Positions 29,712-40,307 of a stretch of 64,000 bases of DNA are shown piece after piece. A program made the position numbers and the translations under genes. Origin of the DNA: JADLHS01 sp020848635 (GTDB lineage: Bacteria > Verrucomicrobiota > Verrucomicrobiia > Limisphaerales > JADLHS01); the NCBI GenBank assembly GCA_037044975.1, contig JBAOIL010000037.1, forward strand, positions 310,001-374,000. The letters run 5' to 3'. The notes beneath the pieces were generated by a model that searched no databases, had not been told where the DNA came from, and saw only the letters and a list, made by a program, of their open reading frames with translations. The first letter of the stretch is position 1. Each line of letters starts with the position of its first letter.

Positions 29712-30559
29712 GTCGTAACCGGGTGTCCGTTCCTGCCAACTGTTGAAAAATCAAAGAGGTTTTCCGACGCGTCACCGCCATTTGCAGATTTGGCCATTCG
29801 CTTCTCTGCGATGCGGCAATAGTCTGCATTGATTTCGCACGCGACGAACCGACGGCCAAGTCGTTGGCAAACCACCGGCACAGTTCCCGAACCACAGAAC
29901 GGATCGAACACCAAGTCGCCCGGATTTGAACTGGCTTTGATGATCCGCTCCATCAACTTCTCTGGTTTCTGAATCGTATTCAGCAATTCACGGCTGACCA
30001 GTTCCTTCGACTTGTAAGTGAGTTGTTTGATGTCGCCCCACACGTTGCCGGGATTCTTGCCGTCAGGATGGAAAACCGTCTTGCCGAACTTGCCATTGCG
30101 CACGGACGGCACACGTTCGCAGCGCAACCGATGCTCCAACTCCACCAATTGTGGCACGCGAATGTCATCGAGGTTGAAGGTCTTCGCCTTGCCCTTGGTG
30201 AAGTAGCAGATCACGTCGTAATTGTTCGTGTAGGAAATTCGCCCCTGCGCCAATCGGCTCGGCTGATACCAGACAATTTTTGACTGCAACGTGAGAAACG
30301 AGCGGTAATCAATGAAATCAATGCAGTCCGGCTTGCCGAACAGATAAGCCGCGCCGCCGGGTTTGAGCAGCCGGGAGAATGACTTCAGCAATTCGAGGTT
30401 GAAATGCTGGATGTCCGCCACGTTGTCCCAATCGTGCGTCGTGACCGCGTAAGGCCCGTCGCAAACGATGAGGTCAACTGACGCCTCGGGCAGTTCGCGC
30501 ATGAACGACCGCGCATCGGTCTGGTGAATTTTCCCGGCGACTGAATCGAGTTTGCGCAT
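29693..30559 (-). CDS. Type II DNA methyltransferase (N6-adenine or N4-cytosine, beta-class order)
   Basis: 288 residues. Catalytic motif IV is CDGPY (residues 33-37, a DPPY variant) and the SAM-binding motif I is VFDPFCGSGT near the C-terminus, so the order is IV before I, as in beta-class amino-methyltransferases. WGDIKQLTYKSKELVSRELL and KPEKLMERIIKASSNPGDLV are typical of the family. ATG 30559 (MRKLDSVAGK) was chosen over the open frame to 30682. It overlaps the restriction-enzyme-like gene at the 3' ends (tail to tail). Confidence 0.88.
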   Translation of the reverse strand: MRKLDSVAGKIHQTDARSFMRELPEASVDLIVCDGPYAVTTHDWDNVADIQHFNLELLKSFSRLLKPGGAAYLFGKPDCIDFIDYRSFLTLQSKIVWYQPSRLAQGRISYTNNYDVICYFTKGKAKTFNLDDIRVPQLVELEHRLRCERVPSVRNGKFGKTVFHPDGKNPGNVWGDIKQLTYKSKELVSRELLNTIQKPEKLMERIIKASSNPGDLVFDPFCGSGTVPVVCQRLGRRFVACEINADYCRIAEKRMAKSANGGDASENLFDFSTVGRNGHPVTTQACLV

Positions 30560-30629
30560 GAATGTTTTGTAGCACACAGGCCGCGCGTTTGAAACCATCT
30601 TCTTGCAGAGCGCGACGCTGTGAGTCGCA

Positions 30630-30725
30630 GCAGCCCCGGCGGGGCGACATCGTTGTAGAATCCGCGATGGAAATGAATTCAAGCTCCAGTCAGGAGCGGA
30701 ATATGCCGCCCCGACGGGGCTGTGG
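30630..30725 (+). repeat. Dispersed repeat R1, copy 2
   Basis: CAGCCCCGGCGGGGCGACAT start, identical core ATGGAAATGAATTCAAG (30668-30684), then GGAATATGCCGCCCCGACGG. The CCCCGGCGGGG and GCCCCGACGGGGC strings are palindromic. It lies in the 240-base gap between the methyltransferase start and the AlbA_2 gene end. Confidence 0.7.
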
Positions 30726-30799
30726 AATTTGGTGGCGTGGATGGCTACAAAGATTTCGCTCCTGACGGAGTTGCGAAGCAGCGTGCTAAAACCGAGCGA

Positions 30800-32007
30800 T
30801 CACGCAATCCTGCCTCTTCCAGAAATGTTGTCATCGAGCGTGAATGCTTCGCTATATTTCTGAATCTCCTCGAGTGTCAAATCTCTGGATTCTTTTTCAA
30901 TGACTACAGCCAGCATTGTGTGGATTGGTTGCGGTAGATTTTCCGCAAAGATAGCGCATTGAAGTTCTTCGGGCCCGCGTTCTGTCGCGCCGACATAAAA
31001 CATCCCTTTCGAGAAAACCGACAGATGAGGCAATGCCTTAGGGACACTCCAAAGAATTTTGTATTCACCAGCCTCTTCTTTAACTTCTATGTCTTCTCGT
31101 GGAAATCTCGTGTGTGATGCAAACATTCCACCCCCGACAAACCCGCTCGTGCGCAGTGGTCTGTCCAGGGTATTGGTCGTCACCCAAAACAAGCGCCTTC
31201 GACTTACTGACAGGCGTCAGCACGACACGAATATCCAAAGACTGCTACACCACCTGTACTCTTCAAAGCTAATCCGACAGGTGTAAACAAAAGACCTGAA
31301 CGCAAGAACTGTGAAAACCCCATCCAATACTCAGCTTCTCTCGCGAAACCTCTTTTTACCTGGCGCTGGGCAGAGTTTAGCAAGTTCAACCCCCGGAACG
31401 GCAGAGGTGTTGCGTGTGATCGCCGCGAGAGTGGTTCCAACTTCCTTTGTCCTATTGCTGCCTCCAACGACCGTCGGACGTTTTATCTGGGCAAATTCCA
31501 ACTCCAATTGTGGTCGGTCGTTTTTCGCCGCAATCTCTTTTCCGCGACGAATTAGGTCGTCGGGAGACTTTTCAGCCGTTGAGCTTCCGAGTCTGTAATA
31601 AACGATATTACGACAGAGTTTCCCGAAATCATTTTTCAGAAAGAAATAACCATCCTGAGCGGGGACGGAAATAACACCGAGCGAAACGCTGTCGCACGGA
31701 ATAACTTCGTAAGAGAAGCGTATCGGTCGTTGTGTTTTTGAATTAAACAAACTGCTGCAAGTCGTGGTCATTCAAGTGGGACGTTAACACCAAGAATCTT
31801 CGCTCTCCCCACCCTCGGTTCTCTTGCGCTCCGATCAAAATAAACCCGTCACGGCCCGTCTCTGCGTTCGCGAACGCGAGGATGTCCTTTAAGAGCTTCG
31901 GACTTAACCTCATCAATCTCGCCAGCAAATGGGTATTGCGTCCGCTTAAAATCCAAGTAGGTGCATTCGTTTTCATGCAACAATTGTTCTAGTTGCTCGG
32001 CCTTCAC
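30800..32007 (-). pseudogene. AlbA_2 (Schlafen-type) DNA-binding domain protein, five +1 frameshifts
   Basis: Reading from GTG 32007: MKAEQLEQLLHENECTYLDF-KRTQYPFAGEIDEVKSE, then LLKDILAFANAETGRDGFIL, then NSKTQRPIRFSYEVIPCDSV and NIVYYRLGSSTAEKSPDDLI, then REAEYWMGFSQFLRSGLLFT, then VVLTPVSKSKALVW and TSGFVGGGMFASHTRFPRED, ending at 30800. Each join needs removal of one base (near 31885, 31750, 31345, 31230, 31175), most in T or A runs. The FANA..G..LIG and RLGSST signatures define the AlbA_2 domain found in conflict-related and regulatory proteins. Reconstructed length is about 400 residues. No in-frame point-mutation stop is needed to explain the breaks. Confidence 0.72.
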
Positions 32008-32019
32008 ATTCAGCCATGA

Positions 32020-33525
<1,506 letters not shown>

Positions 33526-33543
33526 GGCTGTAAATCGTTTCCA

Positions 33544-33594
33544 GGTCGGGACAGTCCGCTGCGCTGTCCGGACGCCGCCGGGCGGCGTCCCGAC
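33544..33594 (-). promoter_or_regulatory. Three-way-junction hairpin just upstream of carB
   Basis: The outer 9-bp stem GGTCGGGAC/GTCCCGACC encloses two inner hairpins: GGACGCCGCC-G-GGCGGCGTCC (perfect 10 bp) and GACAG...CTGTC. It ends 19 bases before the carB ATG, in the 5' leader on the coding strand. It may block or expose the ribosome-binding site, or may be an inserted REP element. Confidence 0.55.
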
Positions 33595-33754
33595 CCTTCG
33601 CAAACGGCTCAGATGAAACACAGATCCGCGGTGGAATGAAAGCGAAAAGCCTGTCGGTTTGGAGCCAAATTGCCCGCGTCGGGTGGATTAAGGGGAAATC
33701 GAATCGTCTCCGACTGCGCAGCGATCCGGCCTCGCCCGGCGGAACGTGTCCAAG

Positions 33755-33935
33755 GCAAAAAAAAGGGCCGGACTTGCGTCCGGCCCCACGATGACGAGGT
33801 TTTAACGCCTTCACCGAGGCGCTCAGAAGGGCAATGCGGCCAACTTGGAGGGCGCTGTTCGCACCGCACTGCGAGCAAAACCTCTATGCCAACCCTAAAC
33901 GAACAGCGAAATCTTGCTAACTCTGATATATAGGA
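33755..33935 (-). ncRNA. Candidate structured RNA with pseudoknot and intrinsic terminator, upstream of carB
   Basis: On the minus strand, two interleaved perfect stems are possible: AAAACCTC (33796-33803) with GAGGTTTT (33877-33884), and CGAACAGCG (33853-33861) with CGCTGTTCG (33900-33908). These form an H-type pseudoknot. Local hairpins AGGCG/CGCCT (33805-33823) and TCGCA/TGCGA add to it. It ends in a strong terminator at 33757-33788. An AT-rich TATATA lies at 33927-33932, just upstream of the first stem. It could be a riboswitch or attenuator controlling carB 230 bases downstream, or a free-standing sRNA. I do not recognise the family. Confidence 0.5.
33757..33788 (-). terminator. Intrinsic terminator in the carB leader
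   Basis: Minus strand: GGGCCGGAC-GCAA-GTCCGGCCC followed by eight Ts. A perfect 9-bp GC-rich stem with a tetraloop and U tract. It points left, ends the structured RNA and lies 230 bases before the carB start. Confidence 0.85.
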
Positions 33936-34129
33936 TGCCCCAGAAAGAGTTTTGTTCAAAGATTTTTTTCCAGTCACCAAAAGCCGCTTTTCCAAAGAGT
34001 CACCGAAACACCCAACAACAACTTGGCGCTCCCACTGCGCAAGCCATTCCGCACCCACCCAGCACCAGCCGGTGAACACCTAATGCCCAATGACTTAACC
34101 TTTGATTTAGGTAGCTCATGCCGCGCATT

Positions 34130-34181
34130 AATTTTCAAATCGAATTCCGGCTCAATTTAATCATTGAGTTCCTTGAAAATT
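34130..34181 (+). promoter_or_regulatory. Nested inverted repeat in the region upstream of rpoD
   Basis: AATTTTCAA (34130-34138) pairs with TTGAAAATT (34173-34181), and inside it CTCAAT pairs with ATTGAG. A second small hairpin GATAGC/GCTATC is at 34236-34251. Both lie 90-210 bases before the rpoD ATG and may be operator or leader structures. The rest of the 33936-34337 gap shows nothing else I can name. Confidence 0.4.
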
Positions 34182-34337
34182 AGGATAGCATGACGGCGCG
34201 TCAGGCTTCTGGGGCAGGTTTTCCGAAATGTGTAGGATAGCGCGGAGCTATCGGGCCGAATCACCGAAGGGGTGGTTGGAAGGCAAAAAAGATGACTTTT
34301 TTCTGAACTGGAAGCGCGCGTACTCAGTCTGAAAGCT

Positions 34338-36223
<1,886 letters not shown>

Positions 36224-36281
36224 TCTCACCACGGCTCGAACCCGGTCGCATTCCGGCTTGGTTCGGGCTTTGTCTTCCGGG

Positions 36282-36608
36282 CGGCAATCGCCCATGGCGC
36301 AGCTCATAGTACGGCAACCATTGGCGCAGGATCGGCACCAGCCGTTTGCCGCAGGGCTGCGCGGCTGCCAGCCAGAGGTGTTGGACGACCGGTTCGATGA
36401 CTGCGTAGAGCCGCTCGGGTCCCGGAGGGCCCCGCCCGCTGGCGGCAGGCAACCCTCCACTCAAGAGCTTGATGGCGTATTTGCGCTCGTAGTTATGATC
36501 CTCGCACAACTCGTCGAGCATCCGGCTTTTGCCCTCGCGGCTGCGCCGTGCGTAACGCCCTTGCAACTTCGGCAACCCATTCATTTTCTGTTCTTGGCTC
36601 AGGTTCAT
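36282..36608 (-). mobile_element. Transposase 5' fragment (IS remnant)
   Basis: From ATG 36608: MNLSQEQKMNGLPKLQGRYA, then MLDELCEDHNYERKYAIKLL and WLAAAQPCGKRLVPILRQWL. This matches the N-terminal part of an integrase-core transposase group whose full length is over 400 residues. The recognisable part stops near 36282 and runs into the rpoD 3' end in the opposite direction; no DDE domain is present. Rearrangement placed it within about 60 bases of the rpoD stop. Confidence 0.7.
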
Positions 36609-36618
36609 TCACCCTGAT

Positions 36619-36703
36619 TCCCGGTGTCGTTTTACCATGAGTCAACGACCCGTTTGGCCTCCGCTCAGTTTTGCCTCCCCGGTGTCTTTTAATTTGAGTC
36701 AAC
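36619..36703 (+). repeat. Direct repeat pair at the IS remnant end
   Basis: CCCGGTGTCGTTTTACCATG-AGTCAAC (36619-36645) and CCCCGGTGTCTTTTAATTTG-AGTCAAC (36677-36703) are two direct copies 58 bases apart, in front of the transposase start. They probably form the subterminal binding region of the former IS. The stretch 36704-36770 up to pdxH shows nothing further. Confidence 0.55.
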
Positions 36704-36770
36704 TCGCTTCGTACGCTTGGGCCGCTTCCTTCTGGCAAACCGGCGTGAGCTTTCATAACCTTTGCCACCA

Positions 36771-37475
36771 ATGGCTATCGCCGACCTAAGACGTGAATAC
36801 CAAGCTGGCGGACTGGACCAGCAGGACCTCGCCACCGATCCGCTCGCTCAGTTCCAGGATTGGTTCGGCCACGCAGCCGCTACGCAGTCCGGCAGCCGCT
36901 GGCGCAAGATCGGCATCGCGCTCTTCAAGCTCTGGCAGGCCATCCTCGGCCATGCCCCCGCCGACGTAAACGCCATGGTTCTCGCCACGGCTACCGGGGC
37001 CGGACAACCCTCCGCCCGCACGGTGTTGCTCAAAGGGGTGGACTCGCGCGGCTTTATCTTCTTCACGAACTACGACAGCCGTAAAGGCCAGGAAATCAGC
37101 CAGAATCCCAATGTCGCCCTAGTTTTCTACTGGCCCGAACTCGAACGTCAGGTCTGCGTGGCGGGCCCGGTCACGAAATTGCCGGTTACGGAATCCGCCG
37201 CCTACTTCCAGAGCCGGCCGCGGGGCAGTCAACTGGGCGCCTGGGCGTCCAACCAGAGCATGGTCGTCGCAAGCCGTCAAGTGCTGGACCAGAAATGGCA
37301 GGAGGTTGCCGTGCAATTTCCGCAGCAGGTTCCCTTGCCTCCGAACTGGGGCGGCTTCGTGCTGTCGCCCACGCGCCTCGAGTTCTGGCAAGGCCGCGCC
37401 AGCCGGTTGCACGATCGCTTTTGCTACACGAAGCTAATTGACGGCGCATGGCAGATTGAACGGCTATCGCCTTGA
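36771..37475 (+). CDS. pdxH: Pyridoxamine/pyridoxine 5'-phosphate oxidase
   Basis: 234 residues, FMN-dependent, making pyridoxal 5'-phosphate. Family signatures are ARTVLLKGVDSRGFIFFTNY, ERQVCVAGPV, SRPRGSQLGAWASNQS and the C-terminal EFWQGRASRLHDRFCY ... WQIERLSP. The ATG at 36771 (MAIADLRREY) is preferred to the TTG at 36762. Between the N-terminal helix and NAMVLATA there is an unusual insertion of about 23 residues (TQSGSRWRKIGIALFKLWQA). Single gene. Confidence 0.95.
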   Translation: MAIADLRREYQAGGLDQQDLATDPLAQFQDWFGHAAATQSGSRWRKIGIALFKLWQAILGHAPADVNAMVLATATGAGQPSARTVLLKGVDSRGFIFFTNYDSRKGQEISQNPNVALVFYWPELERQVCVAGPVTKLPVTESAAYFQSRPRGSQLGAWASNQSMVVASRQVLDQKWQEVAVQFPQQVPLPPNWGGFVLSPTRLEFWQGRASRLHDRFCYTKLIDGAWQIERLSP

Positions 37476-37607
37476 GGTGGGCGTTCAGTTGCCGAAAAAA
37501 AGACGCAATTTCTCCTGCACGTCCTCCTATGATCGAGGTTGCGGTTGGCACCTGATCCCGGCGGCGCTTTCCGCTCGTCGCACCTTGGCATCAACGCCAA
37601 ATTCCGC

Positions 37608-40276
37608 CTATTTCACCGGCTCCGCCTCGACCGCCGCTTCTTCCTGTTGTTCGGCGATGACGGGAGCGATGGCTTGGAGCTTGTCGTCGGCATCGAGGTT
37701 CACCAGCTTCACGCCCATCGTATTGCGCCCCGCTTCACGAATGCCTTGCACGGGTATGCGCACCATCTGACCGCCGGTGGTGATCAGCATGATTTCGTCA
37801 GCGTCGCGCACGGTCAGTGCGCCCACCACCGCCCCGGTCTTCTCGCCGGTCTTCATGGTGATAATGCCTTTGCCCCCGCGAGATTGGACGCGATACTCAT
37901 CGAATCCGGTGCGTTTGCCGATGCCGTTTTCGCCCGCCACGAGCAGGGTCGCATCCGGGACGACGATGGTTGCGGCCACGAGCGCGTCGTCCTTTTCCAA
38001 ATTGATACCGCGCACCCCCGTCGCCGAACGGCCCATGGAACGCACATCCGATTCGCTGAACCGAATGCTCATGCCGTCCTTGGTGATCAACACCACGTCG
38101 TCACCCGGGTCTTTCACCTCGTCATGTTCCACGACGCTGCCGCGCGTCAGCTTGACCTCGATGAGCACGTCGCCGGGATCAATGCCGATGGCAATGATGC
38201 CCCCCTTGCGGACGTTGGAGAATTCATTGAGCGAGGTCTTCTTCACGGTACCCTGTTGCGTGGCGAAGAACAGTTCACCGGACTGCTGCCACGTCACGTC
38301 GTCCTTGTTCTCATCCGTCTTCGACAAAATACGGATGAGCGCGGCGACTTTTTCACCCGCCTTCAGTTCCAGCAAGTTGGCAATGCTGCGGCCTTTCGAT
38401 GCGCGGCCCATGTCGGGGATCTCGTGTACGCGCTCCACATAAACCCGACCGGTGTTCGTGAAGAACATGAGGTAGTCATGGGTGCTGGCCGTGAAGAGGT
38501 GTTCGATGAAATCGGAATCTTCCGATGGCGTCCGCTTCGCGGGTCGTCATGCCGATAACCCCCTTGCCGCCGCGGCGCTGGGCCCGATACTGGCTGACGT
38601 TCGTGCGTTTGATGAGGCCGTTGTGGGTGAGCGTGATGATGACCCCTTCGTTCGCAATCAGGTCTTCAATGGCGATCTCACCCTCATCCGGAACAATCTC
38701 CGATTTGCGCGGGGTGGCGTGCTTCTCCTTGATGGCCTGCAGTTCGGCTTTGATGATCGTCATCACGCGCGATTCCTTCGCCAGGATGTCGAGCAGGTCT
38801 TTGATGACCTCGATCAACGCCGTGTATTCCTTCTCCACCTTGTCAATTTCCAGACCGGTCAGTTGATAAAGCCGTAATTCCAAAATCGCATCCACCTGCC
38901 GTTCGGTCAGGGCGTAACGCCCGACCACGAGCCGATCCTCGCTGCGGATCAGGATCGCCCACTTCTCGACCTGAGCGCGCGACCACTCGAAGCGCCAGCA
39001 GCTTCACCCGGGCCTCCTCGCGGTTCTTGCTGGAACGGATGATGTGGATGAACTCGTCAAGGTTCGCCAGGGCGATGAGATAACCTTCGAGCAACTCGGC
39101 GCGCTCCTCGGCCTTCCGCAATTCGAAGCGCGTGCGCCGCAAAATGACTTCGCGGCGATGCTCGATGTAGCATTGGATGAGCTCCTTGAGGTTGAGCGTC
39201 TTGGGTTTGCCGTGGTCAATGGCCAGCGCGTTGACGCTGAAGCTGACTTCCAGTTGCGTATGCTGGTAGAGATTGTTGATGACCACCTTCGGGTTGGCAT
39301 CCCGCTTGAGTTCCATCACGAGCCGCGTGTGCTCGTCGGACTCGTTGCGCATCGCGGAAATCTCCGTGATGACCTTTTCGTTTACCAGATTGGCGATCTG
39401 CTCTTCGAGCGCGGCGCGGTTGACGTTGAACGGAATCTGGGTGATGACGAGCTGCTCGCGGTTGCCCTTCATCTCCTCCGAACCGACGCGCCCGCGTAAC
39501 TTGATGCTGCCCTTGCCGGTCGTGAAATAATTCTTGATGCCCTCCACGCCGCAAATCATGCCGCCCGTCGGAAAATCCGGGCCTTTGATGAATTTCATCA
39601 ACTCCGGAATCGTGATGTCCGGTTTGTCAATCTGCGCGCAGATGCCATCCACAACCTCGCCGAGATTGTGCGGCGCCAGGTTCGTGGCCATGCCCACGGC
39701 GATACCGGTGCCACCGTTGACAATGAGATTGGGAAACGCCGACGGGAAGACCGCCGGCTCGGTCATGCGCTCGTCGTAGTTCGGGACAAAGTCCACCGTG
39801 TCCTTGTCCATGTCCTGCATCAACGCCGCGCCCAGATGCGTGAGCCGCGCCTCGGTGTAACGCATCGCCGCCGGGGGATCGTTTTCGATCGAACCGAAAT
39901 TGCCCTTGCCGTCCACCAGCTTTTCCCGCATTGCCCACGGCTGCGCCATGTGGACCAGCGTCGGATAAATCACCGCCTCGCCGTGCGGATGGTAATTGCC
40001 GGAAGTGTCGCCGCAAATTTTCGCGCACTTGTAATGCTTTCGTCCAGGAAACAGCGACAGCTCGTGCATCGCGTACAGGATGCGACGCTGGGAGGGTTTC
40101 AGCCCATCGCGCACGTCGGGCAACGCGCGCGAAATGATCACGGACATCGAATAGTCGAGGAACGAGTTTTTGATCTCGTCCGCCACGTTGATCATCGCGA
40201 TCTTTTCGCCGGCCGTGTATGCGCCGCCGGTCGGGGCCGGCGTCTGCGGCGGGGTGGATTCAGTTTCGTCTGGCAT
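37608..40276 (-). CDS. gyrA: DNA gyrase subunit A, two frameshifts
   Basis: ATG 40276 (MPDETESTPP...). The catalytic tyrosine is in AAMRYTEAR (residue 140). The frame breaks near 38985 (one extra base, after which WSRAQVEKWAILIRSEDRLV follows) and near 38525 (one extra G, after which EDSDFIEHLFTASTHDYLMF follows). The C-terminal beta-pinwheel includes the GyrA-box-like QRRGGKGV and QSRGGKGI, and the protein ends EAAVEAEPVK at 37608. Corrected length is about 888 residues. The two residues that govern quinolone sensitivity in E. coli (Ser83, Asp87) are Ala and Pro here (HGEAVIYP). It lies 31 bases downstream of gyrB on the same strand, likely an operon. Confidence 0.96.
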
Positions 40277-40307
40277 GATACGGGGGGAGGGAAATTAAGT
40301 GCTGGGG

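Noticed and set aside
33755..33935. Identification of the structured RNA as 6S RNA or tmRNA
   Set aside because: A GAAGG..TTAAAAC string recalls 6S, but the long closing stem joining both ends and the central bubble are not evident; no tag-peptide frame or tRNA-like end is present for tmRNA.
36224..36617. 130-residue C-terminal extension of sigma-70
   Set aside because: Produced by a missing C near 36170; the other frame gives the normal RHPTRVRHLQGFL ending. The extra part is antisense to a transposase fragment.
38476..40276. Programmed ribosomal frameshifting in gyrA or gcvP
   Set aside because: No slippery heptamer or following structure is evident; the shifts sit at unrelated sites, and similar +1 defects occur in many other genes, so error is simpler.
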